64,000 bases of DNA from an uncultured Christensenellaceae bacterium (GTDB lineage: Bacteria; Bacillota; Clostridia; Christensenellales; CAG-314): assembly GCA_910587795.1 (NCBI GenBank), contig CAJUNH010000004.1, positions 62,001 to 126,000 of the forward strand, written 5' to 3'. A model generated the notes under the pieces. That model was not told the origin of the DNA, ran no database searches, and worked only from the letters and a program-made list of their open reading frames with translations. Shown one piece after another: positions 7,383-14,481 of this stretch. Each line of letters begins with the position of its first letter. Positions within the stretch are counted from its first letter, which is position 1. Position numbers and translations under genes: made by a program.

Positions 7383-9276
7383 AACAAAATATATGTTAAC
7401 AAGCGTACTGTTTGTGATACTTTGTTTAATTGCTTTATTGGCGGTCGTTACGTTACAAGAAACGCCAACGGCAAACGCAGTTAGTATGGTAACAATATTC
7501 AAAACACGAGGGGTTATGGGTACTTTTGACAACCCTTATTTAGTAGGAACACCGGAAGGTTGTTTTGACGTTACCATACAGGGAACGTCAGGCGCAAGCG
7601 AAACAGGCGGAACATTGGAAAACGATTGCGTACTTAATTGGTATTATTGCGTAATAAAGGTGGAAACGACCAATAGGTATACAAACCATAAATATTTTAA
7701 ATTGGAAAAAGATGGTGTCGCTATATATACTGAGGAGTTGTCGGGGAAATATGCTTTGACGTTATATAGCGGAGCGTTAAACGATGGTGAGTATGTATTG
7801 ACGTATACGTCGTCATATAAGTATAACGGTGTAGGTCATAGCGGCAGTTACAATTTTAGATTTCGCGTTGATAGGACTGCACCTATAAACGAATTAAAAG
7901 CGGGCGGAGGAAATCTAGCAAGTGGCGGTAATACGTCGAAAAACATTACTTATACAGCAATAGACCCGAACTTCAGTAGATTGTATTATAAGTCGCCAAC
8001 AGCAGTTAGTTACAGCTCAACAACGGCGAACAGTTATTCGGTTGAAGCAAAACCGAGTAACTCCGGTTGGTGGTATTTTTATGCAACTGATGCAGTGGGC
8101 AATACTTCCGCTAAAGTAAGCGCATATATGGATTGCGTTCCGCCAAATATGACGTTGAGTAAAGGAATGAGTTTTGGAACAACTGTCGGTAATACTATTT
8201 CAGTATCTGCAACGGATGAAGTAAGTACATGTAAACTTTACATAAAATTTGAAAGCGAAGAATGGTTTTCAAACGGAAACACATATACCATACCCGATAC
8301 CGAACGTAACGGTAGATATTATTTTTACGCAGAGGACGGAAACGGCAATAGAACGGAAACGAGTTGGATAGTTTTGAGTACGGAAGAACCGTCGGGAAGT
8401 CTTATTAAATCCGATAGTGATAATAGCGTTAAGTTTGTGTGGGACAATGAATATTGGTCGGCAACGTTAGACGGTAAAAGTTATACGGAAGGTAGGATAA
8501 TAAGCAACGAAGGCGAACACGAAATAGTGTTATCTAATAATGCGAATAAAACCAAAAAGTATATGTTTAAAATTGACCACTGCTACAAAGCGGTAAGTCA
8601 GACTCCTGCAACCTGTATTAAGAACGGTGCCGTAAAATATGAGTGCAGTCAATGCGGAGATAAGTATGTCGAAACGGTATATACAAGCGGACACAGGTAC
8701 GACGTAACGTCAACGCCGTCGTCTTGCACTGAAAGCGAACATATATCTTATACTTGCAGTTTGTGTGGCGCAAAGTATGAAACGGAAGGAAACTATCCTT
8801 CGGGACATAATTATGTAAGCACGGTTACAAAAGAACCTACTTGTACAATGGAAGGCGAACGGAGCGTGGAATGTAGTAAATGCGGAGACGTTTACATTGT
8901 AACCTTAGCCGCAAACGGACACAACTATGAAATAACGGATATTACAACGTCAAAAGGAAAGACCACGCGGACTTATACATGTAAAGATTGTAAGCATAGC
9001 TACAAGCAAGAACTTGGAGATCAGTACGAAGAAATATCTAACTATGTGGAATATCTGTTCCAGCAATACAGTCCGTATATGTGGTGGGCATTGCTTGCAT
9101 CCGCAGGCGTATGGAGTATTGTAATAGGTGTGATGATAGCGATAGCACACAAGAACGAGGACAAAGAGAAAGCAAAAAAGATGCTTGTAAACTATGTCAT
9201 AGGATTAGTCGTCATAGCAGTTATCCTTGTTGCTTGTCCGTATTTAATAAGGGGAATAGCGGCATTAGTAACTTAA
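7372..9276 (+). CDS. Ig-like/Cys-repeat surface protein ending in a VirB2-like pilin module
   Basis: A 634-residue protein from a GTG start inside the end of the VirB4 gene, with ggagga 8 bases upstream. Order of parts: signal peptide (1-~28), two or three Ig-like beta domains (about 60-350, with typical VDRTAP and DAVGNTS/DGNGNRTE turns), about three and a half Cys repeats of the kind seen in the 576-2081 product (about 400-545), and a two-helix module (about 555-634) homologous to the 2085-2399 pilin. Ig domains normally bind or space; here they appear tethered to a pilin-like membrane or pilus unit. I infer a pilus-associated or tip adhesin for recipient contact. Confidence 0.75.
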   Translation: MTVKTKYMLTSVLFVILCLIALLAVVTLQETPTANAVSMVTIFKTRGVMGTFDNPYLVGTPEGCFDVTIQGTSGASETGGTLENDCVLNWYYCVIKVETTNRYTNHKYFKLEKDGVAIYTEELSGKYALTLYSGALNDGEYVLTYTSSYKYNGVGHSGSYNFRFRVDRTAPINELKAGGGNLASGGNTSKNITYTAIDPNFSRLYYKSPTAVSYSSTTANSYSVEAKPSNSGWWYFYATDAVGNTSAKVSAYMDCVPPNMTLSKGMSFGTTVGNTISVSATDEVSTCKLYIKFESEEWFSNGNTYTIPDTERNGRYYFYAEDGNGNRTETSWIVLSTEEPSGSLIKSDSDNSVKFVWDNEYWSATLDGKSYTEGRIISNEGEHEIVLSNNANKTKKYMFKIDHCYKAVSQTPATCIKNGAVKYECSQCGDKYVETVYTSGHRYDVTSTPSSCTESEHISYTCSLCGAKYETEGNYPSGHNYVSTVTKEPTCTMEGERSVECSKCGDVYIVTLAANGHNYEITDITTSKGKTTRTYTCKDCKHSYKQELGDQYEEISNYVEYLFQQYSPYMWWALLASAGVWSIVIGVMIAIAHKNEDKEKAKKMLVNYVIGLVVIAVILVACPYLIRGIAALVT

Positions 9277-9309
9277 TAGAAATTTTTTTAAAAACTTTTC
9301 AAAAAACTA

Positions 9310-9338
9310 TTGACAAAAACAAAAAAATGTAGTAATCG
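9310..9338 (+). promoter_or_regulatory. Candidate promoter for the TnpV-xis-int end of the element
   Basis: TTGACA at 9310-9315 is followed after 17 bases by TAATCG, a weak -10 box. A short inverted repeat (atcgt and acgat) lies just after it, then aaggaggtcgctt before the ATG at 9375. Confidence 0.45.
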
Positions 9339-9374
9339 TATTAACACGATGAACAAATTTTAAGGAGGTCGCTT

Positions 9375-9728
9375 ATGAACGCAGCAAAAGTAATAGCAAA
9401 AGCGGAACGCGGTGAAGGGTTGACGGTAGAAGAAATAAAGATTTACCAAGCAAATGCAAAGCCGGTCAAACAAGTGTACGGCAAGTACGGAACACTTAAA
9501 AGAAAGTATCTTGAAGAAAAAGGTATAGATTGGACGATAGCGGATTTGCCTACATACTTGCACAACGTAGACAAGCAGGCGGACGAACTGTATGAAGGTA
9601 TGTACTCAAGACTAATGTGTAATGAGAAGTATAAACGCACAGGCGACTTCCTAGAAGATTTGCATAGACAAACGGAAGTGCAGCATCTCATCGAAGAAGA
9701 AATCTTAAATGAGATAGTGTATGTGTAG
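9375..9728 (+). CDS. TnpV-like transposon-encoded protein
   Basis: A 117-residue protein. The block YGKYGTLKRKYLEEK, a following segment with LPTYLHNVDKQADEL, and the ending EEEILNEIVYV closely match the TnpV family pattern (KYG..RK.YL, L..HL..ID..A, EEI.LNELIY). TnpV proteins are common cargo in Clostridia transposons and conjugative elements; their biochemical role is not settled. A perfect aaggaggtcg ribosome site precedes it. It opens the small-gene block that leads to the excisionase and integrase, as expected at an element end. Confidence 0.75.
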   Translation: MNAAKVIAKAERGEGLTVEEIKIYQANAKPVKQVYGKYGTLKRKYLEEKGIDWTIADLPTYLHNVDKQADELYEGMYSRLMCNEKYKRTGDFLEDLHRQTEVQHLIEEEILNEIVYV

Positions 9729-9739
9729 AGAGGTGTAAC

Positions 9740-9850
9740 ATGCGTATAGTAATAACTGTATTTAAAGGAATTGCTATAGGAATAGTAGTGGTAGCAGTAT
9801 TTGTAATGAACTGCATAGGCGCAATAATCTGCGCCATTACACAGGGGTGA
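9740..9850 (+). CDS. 36-residue membrane peptide
   Basis: The ATG at 9740 lies behind agaggtg and opens a 36-codon frame dominated by one hydrophobic helix (IAIGIVVVAVFVMNCIGAII). It fits neatly between TnpV and the next small gene, with 11 and 7 bases on either side. Function unknown. Its compact fit and ribosome site suggest it is translated, but a gene this short cannot be proved from sequence alone. Confidence 0.45.
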   Translation: MRIVITVFKGIAIGIVVVAVFVMNCIGAIICAITQG

Positions 9851-9857
9851 AAGGACT

Positions 9858-10082
9858 ATGCAAAAGAAAGAGAATACGCCTAAACGGATTGCGAGACGCA
9901 ATTACGAGGCAAGGCATAAGGAAGAGCGGTTGGAAAAATCTAAGGTTTGGGGAACAAGCATCGATAGAGCATTAGCCAATGAGATAGACGAGTTTCTAGA
10001 ACAGCACAACATAAAAAAAGTCGAACTGATATACGCAGGGTACAAAGCCTTGCAAAGTCAGTACGGTCCTAAAAAAGAATAA
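9858..10082 (+). CDS. Small basic protein, possible ribbon-helix-helix regulator
   Basis: A 74-residue protein with a strongly basic first third, then SIDRALANEIDEFLEQHN followed by KKVELIYAGYKALQSQYG. The second half has the strand-helix-helix spacing of ribbon-helix-helix DNA-binding proteins encoded on conjugative elements. An aaagg ribosome site precedes the ATG. Position just before the excisionase suggests a role in controlling excision or transfer, which is inference from location. Confidence 0.5.
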   Translation: MQKKENTPKRIARRNYEARHKEERLEKSKVWGTSIDRALANEIDEFLEQHNIKKVELIYAGYKALQSQYGPKKE

Positions 10083-10091
10083 AGACAACGA

Positions 10092-10118
10092 GAGCGAGGG
10101 CGTATGGCCCTCGCTCTT
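10092..10118 (+). terminator. GC-rich hairpin
   Basis: A perfect 11-bp stem (10092-10102 with 10108-10118) with a 5-base loop. It is followed by only a short T stretch, so it may be an intrinsic terminator of moderate strength or a transcript-processing hairpin between the small regulator and the excisionase gene. Confidence 0.55.
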
Positions 10119-10220
10119 AGTTTGCAAAAAATATACTTGCCGAATGGCATAATGACGAACGGTGTTGGTTATTATGTCGACACCAATTTCGTCCTAAAAA
10201 ATAAAAGGAAGGAAAAAGAG

Positions 10221-10445
10221 TTGGAACAAGATTTGGCATCAAAGAAATTGCTTACCGTAATTGAAACGGGCAAGGTATTGGGAATAGGAAGAATAAGAGT
10301 TTACGAATTAATAAAAGGTGGCTTTTTACCCGCATTGAATATTGGCGGATTAAAAGTGAGACGTGAAGCAATAGACGAATTTCTAACAAAATACGAGGGG
10401 TACGACTTCTCAAATATTAAAAATATTGTCAAGATGAATTCTTAA
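10221..10445 (+). CDS. xis: Excisionase-like helix-turn-helix protein
   Basis: A 74-residue product. KKLLTVIETGKVLGIGRIRVYELIKGGFLPALNIGGLKVRR... is the pattern of MerR-like excisionase-family DNA-binding domains, which read 'helix, YELI..G.L.A...G...+R...I.EFL'. I chose the TTG at 10221, preceded by aaggaagg with correct spacing; the in-frame ATG at 10104 lies inside the preceding hairpin and has no ribosome site. It stands directly before the integrase fragment, as xis does in Tn916-like elements, and would bend DNA at the element ends during excision. Confidence 0.72.
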   Translation: MEQDLASKKLLTVIETGKVLGIGRIRVYELIKGGFLPALNIGGLKVRREAIDEFLTKYEGYDFSNIKNIVKMNS

Positions 10446-10460
10446 AGGATGTGATAAACT

Positions 10461-10718
10461 ATGGTTGAATTAAGTATTAGGAAACGGCAAAGAAAAAACG
10501 GGACCGTTTACGAGTATCGATTTGAAATCGCTACTGTAGATGGTAAGCGCAAATGGGAAACAAAGTGTGGATTTAAGACAAAAGCAGATGCATTGAAAGC
10601 AGGTAATGCAGCATTAAGTCATTATGAGAAGATGAATACGAAACAATATATTGCATTGTTGTTGATAAACAATATTCTAATATTCAAGCGATGCAACAAT
10701 CGTTTGGACAAAATATGA
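10461..10718 (+). pseudogene. int: Truncated tyrosine integrase (arm-binding domain only)
   Basis: The first ~58 residues (RKRQRKNGTVYEYRFEI, then GKRKWETKCGFKTKADALKAG) are the N-terminal arm-type DNA-binding domain of Tn916-family tyrosine integrases. After LSHYEKMN the frame runs into unrelated sequence and stops, so the core-binding and catalytic domains (R...HxxR...Y) are missing. From about base 10631 the DNA instead encodes a TrpRS relative in another frame. The product could bind arm sites but cannot recombine DNA, so the element would need another integrase to move. Confidence 0.8.
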
Positions 10719-11443
10719 TCGAGAACATATCGATAATATTGAATACGGAATTGTGTAATAAAACTAAATTTATTTTATTATCTAAATTAGCATTCTTACG
10801 AGAAAAAGCGGAGTTGTATTCAAATTATGTGTATTTGTCTAAAATAACCAAGTCTCATTATTTAAGAGATGAAATACAGCATCAATCAGAGCAGTCTGTC
10901 AAAGCTTCAAAAATATACGAATCTATGAATATCATTGCCAGTATAATTGATTTTAAGTGCGATGATCTTTATTTGACATATAATTATACTTACATATACG
11001 ATATTGTAAGTCATATTGTTACTACATATAATTTGCATAATAAGGATAAAATAATTTTGCCAAAATTAGCAAATGGTGATTTATCTGTTGTTGGTTTGGA
11101 TGGTAACGCGAGAATATCCAATATATTTAATAATGAGTTAGAATTGTCTCTTGGTGAAAAGGATATTAAAAAGAAAGTAATGAGCATTTATACGGATCCC
11201 AAACATATTAAAGTATCTGATCCTGGGCATGTCGAGGGAAATCCCTTATTTATTTATGTTAGACAATTATGTAGCGATGAAGTAGTTAGAAGTCACTTGG
11301 GGTTTGATAGTGTTGCCGATCTTGAAGATAGATACGAAAGAGGAGGCGTTGGAGATAAATTAATTAAAGAAATGTTATTTGATACTATTAAAAGTTTGGT
11401 TAAACCATTAAATCATAAAATACAATCTAAGTTTTTAAATTAA
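10628..11443 (+). pseudogene. 5'-truncated tryptophanyl-tRNA synthetase relative with degenerate KMSKS loop
   Basis: The frame opens at 10628 with DEYETIYCIV, like the DEYDCFFCIV region of TrpRS, and stays open for 271 codons; the first ATG is at 10691. Strong matches are at the C-terminal half: GLDGNARISNIFNN against the usual GLDGNAKMSKSLNN, then KKKVMSIYTDPKHIKVSDPG, VEGNPLF, and ERGGVGD. The HIGH region is missing and KMSKS reads RISNI, so aminoacylation is not expected. Codons are visibly more A/T-rich than in neighbouring genes, suggesting transfer or decay. No ribosome site is obvious at 10691. It could be a decaying fragment or, less likely, a repurposed TrpRS-like protein. Confidence 0.72.
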
Positions 11444-11449
11444 ATAAGT

Positions 11450-11483
11450 ATGGCGTTAATTATAATGATTGACGCCATTTTTT
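11450..11483 (+). terminator. Intrinsic terminator after the TrpRS-like frame
   Basis: The arms atggcgttaat and attgacgccat pair with one mismatch around a 7-base loop and are followed by a run of T. It is placed within 10 bases of the stop codon. Confidence 0.78.
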
Positions 11484-12429
11484 AGCATCATTATGAATAG
11501 TACAACATAGATTCGCATAAGAAAAACGATATCTATTGAGGAAAAATCAACCATGATTTATGACGAGGAATGATTGTATAAGGTGACAAGAAACTGTAAG
11601 TAAATTTTCGATTTGTCGAGTTCTTTAAAATTTGTATTTCTAAAGTAGTTAGTTGATTCTGACTAATCGGTTACAGTCCTGATGCACTTTGTATTTTTCA
11701 TATCAAATAAGCAGTTCATCGCCTAGTCCTTTGGTTCCAAAATTTTGGTGAGTCTTAAGATTTATTTGGGATAGAGAACATAAGATATAGTATAATTAAA
11801 TTTGACCATCCATCGGTAAATTCTATCATATAATGGTGCCCATAGGAATGAAAAGGAAAAAAAGTCCACATATTGTCAACATTCTAGCGAAATTTCATTG
11901 AAATAAATTAGAACGATTTGAAACAAATTGTACTAATTATAAAAACATAACTACCGAAAATCTGACAAATTGAAAACATTTATAATGTTTTGAAACAGAT
12001 AAAACTGCAATTCTTAAAAGGGCAACAATCCTATGGTCGGCGCAACAGTCGCCTGCGCAGTTGCAGTTTCTCTTGCAAAGTAACTATATATTGTGTTTTT
12101 TAGCACGTCCCCACACAAAATGTGGGGACGTGTTCTTTTAATGTCATAAACCATAGGTATGTAACGGCAAAAAAGTCCGCATTTCGTCAACATTTTTTTG
12201 AACTTTGTGCTCGTCATGTTGACCGAAAATCGTCGTATTTTGCAGAAAATGTTGACCAAACGCTCAAAATGTTGACGAAAATCACCCACCATATAGAAGA
12301 ACTCCAATCCAATGGTTTGACCGTATTTTGTACCATTTTGTTATAATTCGTGTTAAATAAGTATGAATACGTTAGAAATAGAAATATCAACCATCCTTAC
12401 CCAATAATGACGTGTTATTTTTTAATCAC
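11484..12429. other. Gene-poor AT-rich stretch with ATGTTGAC octamer cluster
   Basis: No convincing gene in either strand. Two imperfect ~44-base direct repeats (about 11841-11884 and 12151-12193) share a cataggaatg/cataggtatg start and an AAAAAAGTCC core. The octamer ATGTTGAC or its complement occurs five times: 11875-11882, 12186-12193, 12216-12223, 12249-12256 and 12269-12276. A 16-codon frame at 12033 (MVGATVACAVAVSLAK) lacks a ribosome site and may be the tail of a lost gene. The stretch lies between the element end and the RHS region, so it may hold attachment or replication remnants. Confidence 0.5.
12104..12137 (+). terminator. Strong bidirectional hairpin terminator
   Basis: A perfect 12-bp stem (12104-12115 with 12121-12132) with loop caaaa is followed by ttctttt and preceded by a T-rich stretch. 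No intact gene ends here, which fits loss of an upstream gene. Confidence 0.7.
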
Positions 12430-12457
12430 TTGACTAAATTGTAAAAAATGCTATAAT
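12430..12457 (+). promoter_or_regulatory. Consensus promoter upstream of a cut-off small ORF
   Basis: TTGACT (12430-12435), a 16-base spacer and TATAAT (12452-12457). The transcript would run through an ideal aaggaggtgat ribosome site into the short frame at 12519. Confidence 0.7.
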
Positions 12458-12518
12458 AAGCAACGCATAATCTTCAAGGTGCCAAATATGATTATGTACA
12501 GTTAAGGAGGTGATGTTC

Positions 12519-12596
12519 ATGAAAGCCCTACTTAAGGCACTGATGCTACTTTACTCAAACAAGAAAATAACAAAAACAAAATCGTTGTCTTTTTAA
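12519..12596 (+). pseudogene. Short ORF cut by the start of the RHS cassette repeat
   Basis: A 25-codon frame begins MKALLKALMLLYS behind a near-perfect ribosome site (aaggaggtgat) and a consensus promoter. From base 12551 its DNA is the first base of the 877-bp direct repeat that recurs at 20282, where the preceding bases differ. So the reading frame is original only for its first ~11 codons and its tail is read from the repeat. I infer a small gene or leader peptide that was truncated when the cassette was placed here. Confidence 0.4.
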
Positions 12597-12628
12597 AAAA
12601 TATTTTGAAAAAATTTTTGCTCAAACTA

Positions 12629-12657
12629 TTGACAAATCGATTTTTATGGTTTATACT
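12629..12657 (+). promoter_or_regulatory. Cassette promoter, copy A
   Basis: TTGACA (12629-12634), 17-base spacer and TATACT (12652-12657). It is the only clear promoter before the zinc-ribbon, holin and RHS genes. Confidence 0.78.
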
Positions 12658-12794
12658 AACGCCATAAGTCGAACGAATGTTCTATTTATACAAACATATT
12701 TACATTCGACGCGCTCAGTAACCAAATTATAAATCAATTAATAGTACAAAAAATATAATACGGTATTAATACAACATAGGGGGAGAATTAAACA

Positions 12795-12956
12795 ATGAAA
12801 TACGTTTATTGCATTATATGCGGACACAAATTGCTGGAAGGACACGACGGCAGCAGCGTCAAGGTAAAATGCAGCAAGTGTAAAAGCATATTAGAGGTCA
12901 ATATTTTAAATCAAAACACAACCGTTACACCGATAAAAACGGACATAACTAAATAA
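12795..12956 (+). CDS. Com-like small zinc-ribbon protein, copy A
   Basis: A 53-residue protein starting MKYVYCIICGHKLLEG and continuing to KVKCSKCKSILEVN: two C-x-x-C pairs about 20 residues apart, as in the phage Mu Com family of small zinc-binding regulators, which activate translation of a modification gene. A gggggagaat ribosome site precedes the ATG. It heads the cassette ahead of the holin and is identical in the second copy. A role in controlling translation of the downstream holin or RHS message is inference. Confidence 0.6.
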   Translation: MKYVYCIICGHKLLEGHDGSSVKVKCSKCKSILEVNILNQNTTVTPIKTDITK

Positions 12957-13033
12957 CGCCAAGAAAAACTCCCGAAAGCGAGGACGGTAAAGACGGCATA
13001 GAGGTACACAAAGTACCTTTGTGCCGTCTTTTT
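12956..13033 (+). terminator. Conserved 78-base leader hairpin, copy A
   Basis: agacggca (12991-12998) pairs with tgccgtct (13022-13029), with a second inner helix from gaggtac and gtacctt, followed by TTTTT. It lies between the zinc-ribbon and holin genes and could act as a terminator or attenuator limiting holin expression. The same block recurs at 20687 and 27259. Confidence 0.75.
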
Positions 13034-13059
13034 ATATAAAATTAATAAGGAGAAAGCAA

Positions 13060-13428
13060 ATGGAGCACTTAGAACAAATCATAACAATAGCATCGGCAGG
13101 CGTAGGACTGTTAGCAACGGTCACAGGCTTTTTAATTCCTTTGGTAAAAAACGTAAAAGCAAAAAACAGACTGACGGCTTTAAATAAATTAAGCGTATTG
13201 CTAAATTCGCTTATTGTCGAAGCCGAACAGTTTGCAAACTTTACGGGCGCGGAAAAGAAACAGTACGTTTTGACAAAAGCAAACCGTTACGCGCTGGAAA
13301 ATAACATTCCTTTTGAAGAATCGACGGTTGACGCCGAAATAGAAAAAATTGTCAAATTAAGCAAAAACGTTAACGTCGGCGCACCCAAATCCGCAGCGGA
13401 AAAAGTTACCTCGGCGGCAGATAAATAA
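13060..13428 (+). CDS. LLH-family phage holin-like protein, copy A
   Basis: A 122-residue product from the ATG at 13060 (aaggagaaagcaa upstream). One N-terminal membrane helix (about 8-30) is followed by a charged helical domain with IVEAEQFANFTGAEKKQYVLTK and VDAEIEKIVKLSKN. This is the pattern of phage holin LLH proteins (AAEQ, G.(E/Q)KK.YVL, ID..IE..V). Holins make membrane lesions that release endolysin or cargo. Here the partner downstream is a giant RHS protein, not an endolysin. An in-frame GTG at 13021 lies in the hairpin and is rejected as start. Confidence 0.72.
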   Translation: MEHLEQIITIASAGVGLLATVTGFLIPLVKNVKAKNRLTALNKLSVLLNSLIVEAEQFANFTGAEKKQYVLTKANRYALENNIPFEESTVDAEIEKIVKLSKNVNVGAPKSAAEKVTSAADK

Positions 13429-13430
13429 AA

Positions 13431-13538
13431 CGGATACTTTTTTAAAAGCGTTTCCTGCCAAAACGCAAACATCGTTAAGGTATATAACTGCGATAAAACA
13501 GTCGGCTGATGTCCGTTTACGACAAAAGATCACTAATA
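13431..13538 (+). pseudogene. Remnant of an older RHS gene
   Basis: This stretch matches bases 21640-21751 inside the second RHS gene, including shared runs such as ttaaaagcgtttcctgcc and cagtcggctga.gtccgttt, with scattered mismatches and small indels. It sits just behind holin copy A, where RHS copy B begins in the second unit. It shows that an RHS gene of the B type once stood here and was deleted down to ~108 bases. Confidence 0.85.
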
Positions 13539-13555
13539 AAAAACGGAGGCACATA

Positions 13556-14464
13556 ATGAATGGTGTGGTAGATAATAAAGAATTAATCGTTCGTAAAAAA
13601 ATGGCGGCTTTTTTAGAAAAATTACTGCGATATTTTGGATATGATTTTCGTCACGATATTTATAAACAAATAGTTTATAACGAAACTGACTGTCAAACTC
13701 CATTAGAGGAAAAAATTAAAAACTATTATGATGCTTATGTTTACTTGCTAAGTAATTATAAAAATCCGTTTTCGCAAAATGTATTTAAAAGATTTTTGTA
13801 TATTTTAATTGGTGTCGAACCAGATCATGCTTTGGTAGTACGTGTCACTAGCTTTTATTATCATTTAAATGATTTGCCGCCAATAGAAAAAGCCACAGAA
13901 TTTCATATGCAAGCATTTTCTGCGATGCACGATTTAGATGAAGAAATTCAAACGGTGGTATCACTAATGTTATTTAATTACTCTTTGGTAAGATATGGAA
14001 TCCCCACAGTGAGAATTTGCAGAAAAGAACTTAATCAATACTTTACCGCTAGAAAAAAATTCTTAAACGGAATCAAGACCGATATGTATAATTTTGCTTT
14101 AAATCTTATTGCTAGTTCTCAAACGCAGGACAAGTCTTATTACAAAAATTTAAAGCCCATTACTGTTAAAGATTTATATAACGCCATTTATGCGGACAAA
14201 GAAATGCTTTATGAAAGATACGGCATAGTTCATGTGGGTATATTTGGTTCTTTTGCCAAAGGTAATAATCGCATTGACTCTGATGTTGATTTGTTGGTTC
14301 AGTTTGCTGATGACCTTACTTTTGACGAAAAAGTAGATATGTCTAAAAAAATTACAGAGCATTATTTCATTAAATTTAAACGTTTTGTCGATTTAAACGA
14401 AATTGGAAAGTACGTAATCGATAAAATATTAAAGGAAACTCATAATTATAAAAAAATATTTTAA
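13556..14464 (+). CDS. Degenerate Fic-like domain fused to MNT-type nucleotidyltransferase
   Basis: A 302-residue protein with a cggaggcac ribosome site. The C-terminal ~80 residues hold VGIFGSFAKGNNRIDSDVDL, the GS(F)x(R/K)G...DSDxDL motif of minimal nucleotidyltransferases that transfer AMP or other NMPs. The N-terminal ~190 residues are helical, and VVSLMLFNYSLVRYGIPTVRI resembles the helices after the catalytic motif of Fic proteins, but no HPFx(D/E)GN(G/K)R motif is present. It ends 17 bases before the RHS-A gene, so it may modify or neutralise the toxin. The Fic link is by eye; the transferase domain is clear. Confidence 0.68.
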   Translation: MNGVVDNKELIVRKKMAAFLEKLLRYFGYDFRHDIYKQIVYNETDCQTPLEEKIKNYYDAYVYLLSNYKNPFSQNVFKRFLYILIGVEPDHALVVRVTSFYYHLNDLPPIEKATEFHMQAFSAMHDLDEEIQTVVSLMLFNYSLVRYGIPTVRICRKELNQYFTARKKFLNGIKTDMYNFALNLIASSQTQDKSYYKNLKPITVKDLYNAIYADKEMLYERYGIVHVGIFGSFAKGNNRIDSDVDLLVQFADDLTFDEKVDMSKKITEHYFIKFKRFVDLNEIGKYVIDKILKETHNYKKIF

Positions 14465-14481
14465 TATAGGAGAAAAACATT

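Larger units (their letters stand above)
12551..13427 (+). repeat. 877-bp direct repeat, copy A (promoter, zinc ribbon, hairpin, holin)
   Basis: Nearly identical to 20282-21158 at a constant offset of 7731 bases; the only differences I see are three or so bases near the 3' end of the holin gene. It carries a promoter, the Com-like gene, a hairpin and the holin gene. The two copies bracket the first RHS unit, so homologous recombination could delete or amplify that unit. Confidence 0.92.

Noticed and set aside
10104..10220. Upstream ATG start for the excisionase-like gene
   Set aside because: The ATG lies inside the preceding hairpin and has no ribosome site; TTG at 10221 has a good one.
13021..13059. 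GTG start adding 13 residues to the holin (and at 20752 in copy B)
   Set aside because: It falls in the hairpin arm; ATG at 13060/20791 is preceded by aaggagaaag.
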